DNA of 64,000 nt from Paroedura picta. Taxonomy: Eukaryota > Chordata > Lepidosauria > Squamata > Gekkonidae. The stretch lies in assembly GCF_049243985.1 (NCBI RefSeq), contig NC_135369.1, positions 25,466,765 through 25,530,764 on the forward strand, in the 5' to 3' direction. This document shows positions 25,101 through 34,013 of this stretch, piece after piece. Under the pieces are notes generated by a model. The model saw nothing but the letters and a program-made list of their open reading frames with translations, ran no database searches and was not told the DNA's origin. Made by a program: the position numbers and the translations under genes. Within the stretch, counting starts at the first letter, position 1. Each line of letters begins with the position of its first letter.

Positions 25101-28100
25101 TTATTGTGCGATATCTATAAGGCAATGTAACAGGATTAACCCTCCTCTTTCTTTGGGGCTCAGGTTTGGACGGCGCATCACCTTGATCTTGTCGTACCTG
25201 CAAATTGCCATTACCGGCACGAGCACAGCATTCTTGCCCTCCTTCAGCAGCTACTGCGTGTTCCGCTTCATGGCTGGCATGACGTTTTCAGGGATTGTCC
25301 TAAATTCTTTCTCTTTGAGTGAGTATTGACTGGGCAGGGACATCATGACCCGCACTGAACCAACAGCTCCTGCTGGGCTCCCCAGAAACTCCTCCCCATG
25401 AACTGCTCCCTAACATAGACAAACCTATGGGGCCATAGTTGACAACATTGTCGCCATTGTGGTTGGAACCGTCATATACAAGTGTTGTTGAAATTGTTGC
25501 TACTGGTTGTTACCATTCTATTGTTTGAAGCTGTTGAACTGTACTTACCCCTGTGATCCATGTCAACAGCGCCGCGCCGCAAGGGAGGGTAGTATATAAA
25601 TGCAGTGAAATAATTAATTGAGTGACTGATTAATTAATTAATAGCTGCTTCTACATTGTGCTTGCCCTACCGCAAATGCCTTTAATGGTTCCTTTTGCTG
25701 ATTCTTGCCTAGTTCTGGAATGGACACCCACCAAAGGCCGGACAGTGGCAGGTGCCTGCTTGGGTTATTTTGTCACTTTTGGACAGGTAATCCTGGCAGG
25801 GGTCGCATACAAGATCAGGAACTGGCGCTGGCTTCAACTTGCCGTCTCAGCGCCTTTCTTCATTGCCTTTTTATGCTCATGGTAAGTGAGAATGTCTATC
25901 AACAAATGCTAAGGGAGATCAATATGGCATGGTTTCGAATACTGTATATCAGGGGTAGTCAACCTGTGGTCCTCCAGATGTCCATGGACTACAATTCCCA
26001 TGAGCCCCTGCCAGGAATTGTAGTCCATGAACATCTGGAAGACCACAGGTTGACTACCCCTGCTGTATATAGATACCCTGCTTTTTTCGTAAGTTTGGAC
26101 TCAAGCGGATTATAATATCATTCTCCAGCAGAGAACTGGCAGAAGGTAAGCTGGGGGAGCAAGGGGAGAGGCTGGCGGCAGTGGACCTGGTGATCCAGCC
26201 CCTGTAGCTGGGCCACCATGCTCTAAAGCCTCCTGGCCATCAGTGAGTGGGGGAGGCCACCAGCTGCACTCCGCCACAGACTGAGCACTGGCCATGGCGG
26301 CCCAGTCTCCATGGCTGGGCCACTGCAATCCTGGGCCTCATTTCCAAGCTAAAGAGATAAGTTCCCTTGGAGAAAATGGCTTTGTTGGAGGGTGAACTTG
26401 ATAGCATTAGACTCCACTGAGGTCCCTTGCCCATCCAAATCTTGCTCACTCCTGTCTCCACTCCCAAAGTCTCCAGGTATTTCCCAACCCAGAGCTGGCA
26501 ACCCTGATGAGTACAGACAGACACACATGCAAATAATTGAACCACCAGAGTGTTATTACAATTGCACAGGCCAATATTCTCTTTTCCCCCTTTTCTATTA
26601 GGAAACTCCCAGAATCGCCACGTTGGCTGCTCCTTCACAACAAGTCTCATTTGGCCATCAGGAACCTGAAGAAAGTCGCTGCAATAAATGGCAAGAAGAA
26701 GGAAGGGGATAAAATCACCCAACAGGCATGTTTTGTTTTTTTCCTACCCCCATTAGAAATCCTCTCTTGCACCAGCTAGGCAGTTTCCACAGAGTATTAG
26801 TTAAGGAAATGCTTTAAATGCTGGCAGACTTAAAAAATGATGTTGGGGAAGCACCAGAAGCATCCAGCAAGCCAAGCCAAGTCTAGTCCCAGGCCTTCCA
26901 GCCTCCCCATAATGCAATGACTTACTTTTGAAAATTAGTCCTTCGGTGAGAGTCAAAAAGGACATACCGCTGAATTCTGACCAGGCATTGACCCTTATTT
27001 GAGATTACAAAAGCAACTTATTCTGTTGCCAGTTTAGCCAGAGAATCTAAAACCAGGTTTCCACTGCCCTAATCTCACAACCATCAATGTCCTGACAATG
27101 GTTACAGTGATAGGTTCTCGCACCCTGTGTCAAATTTTTGACTATATGCTCCTCAAGCATGGGCCTATCTTTTGTAAAACAATTCATGCGTATTTGATGG
27201 TGTTGTGTGAATAAGACGAACTCTGCCCCAGCCATGAATCCCTCTGCTCTTATACGTCCCACCTTAAATTCTGTGTTTCCCTCTCTGCTTGGTCAGGTTT
27301 TGAATTCTCACATGCAAACAGAAACCGCCAAATTAAAATCCAGCCACACCATCTTCGACCTCTTTCGCACCCCAGCCTTGCGGAGAGTCACTTGCTGCCT
27401 CATGGTCATCTGGTAAGTGGGCCAGATCCTCCATCCCCCAAGAGTCCCCTCCCCCCACCCCATGATCTGAACTTGTCTACTTCTTTCATAAAACTCTGGC
27501 ACCCGGGACTAAACTCAGGGGCCATGAAGCAGTGTTGGACTTGGAACCTTATGGGAGGACAGAATAGAAATACAGTAAATAAAACAATAAAATAAATAAA
27601 TAGCAACGAATAATATCGGTGATAATAATGTATACTAAGTAATGCTCATGCCCTTACATTCATAGATCAATTTACTTCCTGCCTTTCTTAGGTTTTCCAG
27701 TGCCTTTTCCTATTATGGCTTAGCGATGGATGTGCAAAAATTTGGGCTGAACATCTATGTTGTGCAGATGATATTTGGAGCCCTTGACCTTCCTGCTGTG
27801 ATGCTCTCCACCTTCACCATGATCTTTGTTGGCTGCCGCATCACCATAGCTGGCTTCTTTACCGTTGGGGGGCTTATGGTGCTAGTCAACATGTTAGTAC
27901 CTGAAGGTGAGTCATGCTGGTGGCCAGAGCCTTTCCATGGGTTCTGGAATGAATCTCACACCCAGTCGGCTACAACCCACTCATCTGTGCTTTAGGGCAG
28001 CCGCACATCCAGGGCTGGGCGAAAATTTCTTGCTGCCCTGGGCAAATGGCAATTTTACCTTCCACCTTTGTCTGGTCTTTCTGCTAACATTCCCCTATAC

Positions 28101-29442
28101 ATTTGAGTCGATGGCCTATTGATATTATTAAAACACTGATATAAGGAAATACTGTAGGATTTTTCCACACTGATCTTTCACTATTGTTACAGCCATCTTA
28201 AATTGGAGAAATCAACCACTAAAGAAGCTATTGGAAATGGAAATTATCTAGAAACCGTTATGGTTGATTCTTCATATATAAAAATTGTATTAAAATTGAA
28301 TATATATATTGTTAGAACAAGAATATTGCCTTGGATAGGTTCCTTGTTTTTCTGCTGGTCTTTCTGTTGAGCAGCATCCGACAGCATCATGAGTTGGCTA
28401 AGAGACTAACTTCTCTTGCTGACGTTTCATTTTCAGTGATATCTTTCTTCACATTGATACGTTCAAAATACTGTTCCCCAAGTTCCTGAACACCATTACT
28501 GAGAAAAAATCTTACAATCCCGATTTTGCTATACATTTAAAAAGTGGATACATTCTACAGTGCAGAGAACAGCACACTTGCATTCAGTTCAGACGGGATG
28601 TGACATGACAAGACAGTATTTCTTTCTCTCAAAATGACAGGTGCATTGGGGCCTGACTCAGATTTGGGATTGTGACTTGAGAGGCCGGAAGCTTTAAGCT
28701 TTCCTCCATGCCTTTTTCCAGATTTCAGACAACCCTGAGGAGCTGCTATTTGTCCCACTGCAGAAACATATATAGGTTTGGTTTGAGAGCCAGTTTAGTG
28801 TAGTGGTTAAGAGCAGTGGCCTCTGATCTGGAGAACTCCTCCACATGCAGCCAACTGGGTGACTTTGGGCCAATCACAGTTCTCTCAGAGCTCTCTTGGC
28901 CCCACCTGCCTCACAGGGTGTCTGTTGTGGGGGAGGAAGGGTAGGAAACTGTAAGCCACTTTGGCCTATTATGCACGGCCGCTTAAACAACGGCTTGGAG
29001 AACGCGAAGGAGGAAGAAGCGAAGCAAACTGCTTATGAACAGGACGGAACGCAACGGTGGCAAAACCCAGAGTATCCGATTATGCACGCGGCTACTCCGG
29101 AGTCGCTTCTGGTTGTGCCCTGGTCCCGGGAAGCTCCACTTTCTTCTGCATCTTGCTAATGCAGCTTTTTCGGTGGCATACATCGACTTCGGCAGCATAC
29201 GGTGGCAGCGTGCAGAATTGGTGATTTTAGCTGCTGCCATTCCACCCCGAATGTGGACCTTCCACTCCATGCATAATGGGCCTTAGAGACTCATTTAGAT
29301 AGTGAAAAGAGGAGTATTAAAAAAAACAGCTCTGAGTAAACAAAACCGATTTTGACGGACAGATGGTCTGATTCAGTGTAAGGCAGCTTATACTATCTGA
29401 TACTGCTCCTGGGGTAGACTGCCTCTGAATATTCTGTTTTTA

Positions 29443-29486
<44 letters not shown>

Positions 29487-31721
29487 TATGCTGCCACTCT
29501 TGAAAAAGCTAACTTGCGGTGGTTCACAAGATAAAACAATTACGGTAGTTATCACAGATAACATAGCCAAGTGGGGAATTGAACCTGAGCCTCCAAAGAG
29601 CAATGATACCTGATATATGTAAGTTTTTAAGCTATTTTTTCCCCTTCTCCTTCTTTTAGAACTGCAAACCCTGCGAACAGCGCAGGCAGCGATTGGGAAA
29701 GGATGCCTGGCTAGTTCCTTTATTGGTGCATATCAGTATTCTGGAGAACTCTATCCTACAGAAATTAGGTAGGCAAGTCCTTGGACTTCCAAAAATCTTA
29801 CATTTGGGCCCCAGCTGTGAAGACAGGCAGGCAGGAGTCTGTCATCAAAAGAAGCTTTGTTTTGTATATAAATTAAGATTCAAACATCCTGCAGTCTTAA
29901 ATGTAGTTTCCTGAATGTTCATAAATATTCTACCCAATGAAGAGTAAACTCAGCAATAGAATGTTTGTCAGCCTGGCGGCTTAATCAAGGGAAGTTAGAA
30001 TCCTTCTTGTCTATTGACACAGGGCATATGGATAGGAAGGGCTGCATGCAAACGTCTATTTTGCATATGGAGTAAAATGGATTTTTGATCTCTTAATTCT
30101 GGTGATCAATGAGAGAACCTTCTTCTTTAAAGAACCCCTTTAAAGAGAGGGAGGGAAAACAATATAATAAATACAGAAGATAAAATCAGTAAGGACAACG
30201 GCAATTTAATTGGTTAGAATCACTAAATAAATCTCCCTGAAGGTTGTGAGTTGTATTCAGATTTGTAAAAATGAAACCACTTGTGCAGCACATCGCTTCT
30301 GTCCTCACTCTTACTGCTCCTCCCCCCTTCCTTATAGCAAAAGGTCTCAGAGACTCTGTGACTTCCAAACTTCACTGTTTCTTCTTGGCAGGCAAACAGG
30401 CATGGGTTTTGTTTCAATGCAAGCTCGGATTGGCGCCATGGTAGCCCCCTTCATCTATGTGCTCAAGGACTCCTTTCCCATCCTGCCATCGCTGATGTTT
30501 GGAGCAGCTCCCCTTCTTGCAGGGATCATCACCTGCTTCCTAATGGAAACGAGACGTTCACCCCTCCTGGAAACCATTGCTGAGATGGAACAACGGTGGG
30601 TGCTTAATAAACCATTTCTCTCCCCATGCACAGTGGTCTAGAACCCTATGCCAGGCAGAGCATGGTTCTTGAGACACACAACATACAGTTAAACTTCTGA
30701 AGCTAAGCTGGACTACAGCAGAACAGAAGATGAGCCAGAAGTTCTGGTTCCTCCATCCAGAGTTGCTTGGACAAGGGTACAAATGGTGGTAAACCAACTA
30801 ATTGGGGCTTTAATTCCATGCCTTTAACACATCCAAAAGTCCCAGTAAAAGCAAACTGGAGTTTTGTGACACTGCCCTTTAAAGGACCCAAGCTAAACCT
30901 TCACCCCAAAATAATGGAAAAAGTTTTATAGTAGGTCTTCATAATGCCTGCATCTAGTATGGGTCTAGGAATCATAACTCAGGTGTGATCTTGCAAGTGG
31001 AATATCTCGGAGGGCCTGCCATGCTTTGTACTGGTTATTTTATTTATTTATCTAGTTGTTTGTTCGTTTTTAGATTTTTTTTACCCCACCACTCTTGACG
31101 AAAGTAGTCTCGTGGAAGCTTACAAGACAAGATAGACACTATATAGCCCCCAAAACCCTATTAAAGCATTAACAGTATCTGAAATACGCCAGTATCAAAG
31201 ATGGCTGTATAACCTCCTAATGCTCCCAACCCCAACTCTGCTGTTCCACAGAATACCTTTCAAATCCTACCTCTACAGAAGGAACATACAATGACCTTTA
31301 AAGTCTCAGCCACTCGGTCTCAGTTCACCGTTTGTAAAATGGATATTGGTTGTGGGAAATGGCATCAAATTGCAGCTCCTTATGGCTACCCCTTATGGGG
31401 TTTCCAAGGCAAGAAATATTAACGTTTTTTGCTATTGCCTGCTTCTACCCTATGGCACTGGACTTCCTTGGTGTCTCCCATCCAAGTACAAACCAGGGCC
31501 AAGTCTGCTTAGCTCCTGAGATCAGGCTAGCCTGGGCTATTTACTCATATGGTAAAAAATAGGTGCTCCATTGCTCTTAGCTATTATAGAGTACCAAGGG
31601 AAGATGTATCACTTATTTTTGTTTGTGTTTCTTACTTAGGGCCAGAAAAGTGCAACAGATGAAAGAAGAAGAGATTTCTCTCCAACAGCAAGCCACAGCT
31701 CATTCAAAAGAGTCTGTTTAG
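22145..31721 (+). CDS. SLC22A20: Organic anion transporter, SLC22 family (OAT6-like), complete
   Basis: Twelve-helix major-facilitator transporter for organic anions at the plasma membrane. Ten coding exons: 22145-22543, 24398-24501, 25164-25318, 25713-25881, 26602-26725, 27297-27412, 27692-27906, 29660-29768, 30392-30595, 31640-31721 (TAG 31719-31721). They total 1677 nt, giving 558 residues. Lengths such as 104, 155, 169, 124, 215 and 109 are typical of SLC22 genes. The N-terminus [17 protein letters not shown], helix 1, and a glycosylated first loop (NFT, NQT, NIT, NAT, NVT sequons) are followed by the MFS motif DRFGRR near residue 167. Then come [47 protein letters not shown] and a charged cytosolic tail. 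The start is the first ATG of the exon and matches OAT starts. Intron 5 begins with GC. The paralog is chosen from position between CAPN1 and POLA2 plus similarity. SLC22A6 or A8 are less likely. Substrates cannot be read from sequence. Confidence 0.9.
22680..22795 (+). repeat. L2/CR1-type LINE 3' end fragment
   Basis: TATTAGCTGCCTTGAATCTG and AAGGCAGGGTATAGATATTT resemble LINE 3' ends. In SLC22A20 intron 1. Confidence 0.45.
22905..23500 (+). repeat. Cluster of tRNA SINE family A copies, one nearly full and two truncated
   Basis: One copy covers 22905-23154. Body-and-tail pieces follow at 23254-23390 and 23391-23495, all in the same orientation. SLC22A20 intron 1. Confidence 0.75.
23665..24046. 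mobile_element. hAT non-autonomous element ('CAGTGGTTCTCAACC' family)
   Basis: Ends CAGTGGTTCTCAACCTTCC and GGTGGAGAACCACTG. Flanking 8-mers CTTTAGAC / CCTTAGAG match at 6 of 8 positions, so it is an older insertion. SLC22A20 intron 1. Confidence 0.75.
24510..24735 (+). repeat. LINE reverse-transcriptase fragment (CR1/L2 clade)
   Basis: Starts nine bases after the SLC22A20 exon 2 donor. Encodes [20 protein letters not shown], then a degraded NLGVIL motif. These are the C-terminal landmarks of CR1/L2-type reverse transcriptases. 5'-truncated. Confidence 0.7.
24771..25032 (-). mobile_element. Poly(A) retro-insertion (L1-mobilised type) with 15-bp target duplication
   Basis: A perfect duplication CAGAATGTGATTTCC (24771-24785 and 25018-25032) brackets about 232 bases. 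On the minus strand these end AATAATAAAAACTGAATT and poly(A). This is target-primed reverse transcription with a poly(A) tail, most likely a 5'-truncated L1 3' UTR. SLC22A20 intron 2. Confidence 0.8.
25950..26062. mobile_element. hAT-type palindromic MITE, copy 4
   Basis: Variant arms CAGGGGTAGTCAACCTGTGG with a shortened centre. Perfect 8-bp duplication CTGTATAT at 25942-25949 and 26063-26070. SLC22A20 intron 4. Confidence 0.85.
26340..26510 (-). repeat. Unclassified interspersed repeat, reverse copy
   Basis: GGAGAAAATGGCTTTGTTGG and CCCAAAGTCTCCAGGTATTT are shared with 6720-6900. SLC22A20 intron 4. Confidence 0.5.
26602..26730 (+). CDS. SLC22A20: SLC22A20 exon 5 with GC donor
   Basis: The exon covers 26602-26725. 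It reads [20 protein letters not shown] and onward to ITQQ, and ends CAG, immediately followed by GCATGT. No GT nearby keeps frame. Ending at 26725 gives 124 bases, a usual size for this SLC22 exon, and joins in phase 0 to VLNSHMQ at 27297 after a normal AG. The intron is therefore inferred to be GC-AG, the commonest non-canonical class. Confidence 0.8.
26731..27296. other. SLC22A20 intron 5, no identifiable element
   Basis: Apart from its GC start, this intron has no repeat or frame I can identify. Confidence 0.5.
27907..28784. other. SLC22A20 intron 7, left part, no identifiable element
   Basis: AT-rich unique-looking sequence. No motif, repeat or reading frame worth naming. Confidence 0.45.
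28785..29318 (+). repeat. tRNA SINE family A, split by a MITE
   Basis: The SINE runs from GAGAGCCAGTTTAGTGTAG to GTAAGCCACTTT and resumes at 29283 with GAGACTCATTTAG-type tail. The break is exactly the MITE at 28963-29282. SLC22A20 intron 7. Confidence 0.8.
28963..29282. mobile_element. PIF/Harbinger-like MITE (320 bp)
   Basis: Terminal inverted repeats GGCCTATTATGCACGG and CCATGCATAATGGGCC. The host SINE can be rejoined only if three bases (TTT / TTA) were duplicated. A 3-bp T-rich duplication and GG-starting ends fit PIF/Harbinger. No transposase. Confidence 0.65.
29360..29400 (+). repeat. tRNA SINE ('CAGTGGTAGAGC' family) tail fragment
   Basis: TGGTCTGATTCAGTGTAAGG is the tail text of the copies at 44638 and 54573. 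Confidence 0.5.
29446..29487. repeat. (TTAC)n microsatellite
   Basis: About ten ACTT/TTAC units, followed by an eroded LINE-like 3' end (ATATGCTGCCACTCTTGAAA). SLC22A20 intron 7. Confidence 0.9.
31030..31180 (-). repeat. L2-type LINE 3' end, reverse
   Basis: TTTACCCCACCACTCTTGAC and GTGGAAGCTTACAAGACAAG resemble reversed LINE 3' ends. Intron 9 of SLC22A20. The rest of 30596-31030 has nothing identifiable. Confidence 0.45.
31338..31545 (-). repeat. 5S rRNA-derived SINE, reverse, uninterrupted
   Basis: GTGTCTCCCATCCAAGTACA, then AACCAGG and CTGCTTAGCTCCTGAGAT, are the complement of the 5S rRNA promoter half. They are joined to GGCTACCCCTTATGGGGTTT body text. Ends about 95 bases before SLC22A20 exon 10. 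Confidence 0.7.
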
Positions 31722-31841
31722 TCTTCTTTGGGCTGCTTCTCATCTGAGGGTGCAATGCTCCTGCTGAAATCAGAGGGAAAGGGTGCCTTGCTGTCCTTCC
31801 AGTCCCTCTCCCTCTTGTGCGTGTGTTGGTATAATCTAATC

Positions 31842-32263
31842 CAGGCTTTCTCCACCAGGGTTTCAAGAAACCCTGGTTTTTCTTTTCAAGTGGGTAGCCA
31901 TGTTGGACTGAAGTAGCATAACAGAAATAGAATCCTATAGCACTTTTAAGACTAATGCCTGCACTCGAAAGCTCACACCTTGAATAAACCTGGGGTTTCT
32001 TGACAGCCTCCAAAGGGTTTCCCAAATGGGTGGGGGTTAATTCACTTTTAATATTTTAAAAAAATTGTTAAGCATTTACTGGATGATATGATCTGGTCAG
32101 GTTGACCCGCCCACCCCTTCCAAAATGGCCAATGATAGGCCTAGAGGGGGTGGGAAGGGGAGGGGCCTTGGGTGGGCGTGTACACAGCTCTGCTTCCCAG
32201 CCATATTCTGCCTGAACAATGTTTCAGGGGTTCCTCAACGATAAAAAAAGTTGAGAAAGGCTG
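31842..32263. mobile_element. hAT non-autonomous element ('CAGGCTTTCTC' family), copy 2
   Basis: Ends CAGGCTTTCTC and GAGAAAGGCTG. Flanks ATCTAATC / CTCTAATC match 7 of 8. Interrupted at about 31885-31988 by a piece of the interspersed 'GCACTTTTAAGAC' family. Lies in the SLC22A20 3' flank. Confidence 0.7.
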
Positions 32264-32363
32264 CTCTAATCATTGCAGCCGGACAGCAGGATTTTTCCTC
32301 ATAAGTCTTCCTTTCTGTCACAAGATTTCAGGAGCTATCCAGAATGTGCAACTTTCTCACCAA

Positions 32364-32640
32364 GAGAGTCAACTTGGTGTAGTGGTTAAGAGTGCTGACG
32401 TCTAATCTGGCGAGGCGGGTTTGATTCCTCCTTCCTCCTCCGCATGCAGCCGGCTGGGTGATTTTGGGCTAGTCGTAGCACTGATAAAGTTGTTCTGACT
32501 GAGCAGTAATATCAAGGTTCTCTCAGTCTCACCTACCTCACAGGGTGTCTGTGGTGGGGAGAGGAAAGGGGATTGTAAGACGCTTTGGGACTCCTTCTGG
32601 TCGAGAAAAACGGCATATAAGAAATTTTCTTCTTCATCAT
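32364..32640 (+). repeat. tRNA SINE family A, near full length
   Basis: Head AACTTGGTGTAGTGGTTAAG, degenerate B box GGTTTGATTCC, and tail ACGGCATATAAG. In the 3' flank of SLC22A20. Confidence 0.8.
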
Positions 32641-33121
32641 CATCCTTTTCCCCAGCTGCAAGTCACAAGAGCTCCCAGCAATTCATGTTGCAATTACAGG
32701 AAAAGTATCTTTGCAAAAGATGCCTTGAGATGTCTCAAGCGATATGAAGAGCTACACAGTTGTTATCAGATCTTGGTCCCAATCATACCAAGTGTCTGCA
32801 GCATCACTGAAGTTTCCCCATGAACTACTTCCTATAACACCTTTCTGGTTTCAAGAAGCAAAACCTGAAAAGCTCTATATTTGTATACTGCCTCTCAGCT
32901 GTTTTATCGCTTTGTTGTCCTAATTGCTTTCAATTAGGTACCTTATACTTTACAGCTCTTTCCTACATTTTGACTTTTTCCAATAAAATTTGCTCATAAT
33001 GCTCCCTTTGGATTTTGTGTCTGGAATTCAGGATGCCCCAGTCTTTCTTCCCACCATATCCTACTGTGAAATGGATACTACTGTGAAATGGGGAGAAATA
33101 TCTGGGCTGCCCCTCTTAATT

Positions 33122-33250
33122 CCAGATTGCTAGCCATGTTTGTCTGCAACAGTTAAGAAAATGGGAGTCTGGTGGCACTTTAGAAACCTACACATTTTTT
33201 CTAGCATTACACTATCCTGCGATCTCTTCATCAGATGCATTGAAGTAGAC
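33122..33250. repeat. Unclassified interspersed repeat ('TGGTGGCACTTTAGAAAC' copy)
   Basis: GGAGTCTGGTGGCACTTTAG and CTCTTCATCAGATGCATTGA match the family at 34522 and 36668. The remaining stretch up to the promoter (33250-33690) shows nothing identifiable. Confidence 0.5.
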
Positions 33251-33689
33251 ATCCACAAGGCCACTGAATTTATATTAAAAGGCTGCAAAACAGACAAACT
33301 AAAAAAGGAAAAAAAGAATAACCAACAAAAACGCTGATGGGAGAAAAGATGCTGGAAGGCAAGGCAACTAGTTTGGATTGGACCTTATTTTAATCAGTCT
33401 GATCAGAGTGGATCAGGACCACTCCCAACTGCTGCCAGGCAAAGGACTAACACAAAACCTGATTTATTTAATCATTTATGTTCTAATACAAGGCATGGTG
33501 ACTGAGGGGAGCCTCCACATTCAGAGGCACTAATCCTCTGAATTCCAGAGCCAATTCCAACTCCATGATTCTGTGATCCTATCACATCCCAGCTGAGCTC
33601 CCACCAGTCCCTAAACACCAGTCTCCCCAAACTTCAGGCGGTTTTCCGAGTCAGGGTTGTTAGTTCTACGCAGAAAGGAGAGGAACAAC

Positions 33690-34013
33690 CATTCCCTTTT
33701 GCTGTGGGCAACTCCCGCGCACTCATGCAATCTCCGCCTAACGGGATTCGAGCCCGCGCGCGGCTCCCATTGGCGAATCGACCAGGAAAACAGACGAGCG
33801 CGCGGGAGAGAATCCTCCACGGGTTTCGGTAACTTCTCGGCCACGCCCTTTCCAGCCACCGATTGGCCTTGGACCTAAAGCGCGGCGCCTCCCATTGGAC
33901 GGTTCAGTTATCCTTCAGCGCGCGCTCCCTGGCGCTCAGGTCTCGCCTTTCTTGCAATGCGGATGGAGGCTCGCGGGCTTATTTTGCTGTAGCAGCGAGG
34001 AGCGAGGCCAGCG
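33690..34013 (+). promoter_or_regulatory. POLA2 promoter: CpG-rich, three inverted CCAAT boxes
   Basis: This CpG-dense block lies just upstream of the POLA2 ATG with no obvious TATA box. Inverted CCAAT boxes (ATTGG) are at 33769-33773, 33862-33866 and 33894-33898. The last two are 32 bases apart, a spacing typical of NF-Y-driven cell-cycle promoters. GC-rich GCGCGC/GGCGC stretches at 33917-33937 could serve E2F-type factors, but I cannot point to a clean site. Proliferation-linked control would suit a replication gene. Confidence 0.65.

Larger units (their letters stand above)
31722..33000 (+). other. SLC22A20 3' flank / candidate 3' UTR
   Basis: After the stop there are about 120 unique bases, then a hAT element (31842-32263) that is itself interrupted, then a SINE (32364-32640). 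AATAAA motifs occur at 31983-31988, inside repeat sequence, and at 32982-32987, in CAATAAAATTTGCTC context. The second is the better cleavage signal if the transcript reads through the repeats. The true 3' end cannot be fixed without RNA. Confidence 0.35.

Noticed and set aside
31430-31530. 5S rRNA gene
   Set aside because: Only half of the 5S sequence, diverged and fused to a repeat body. It is a SINE.
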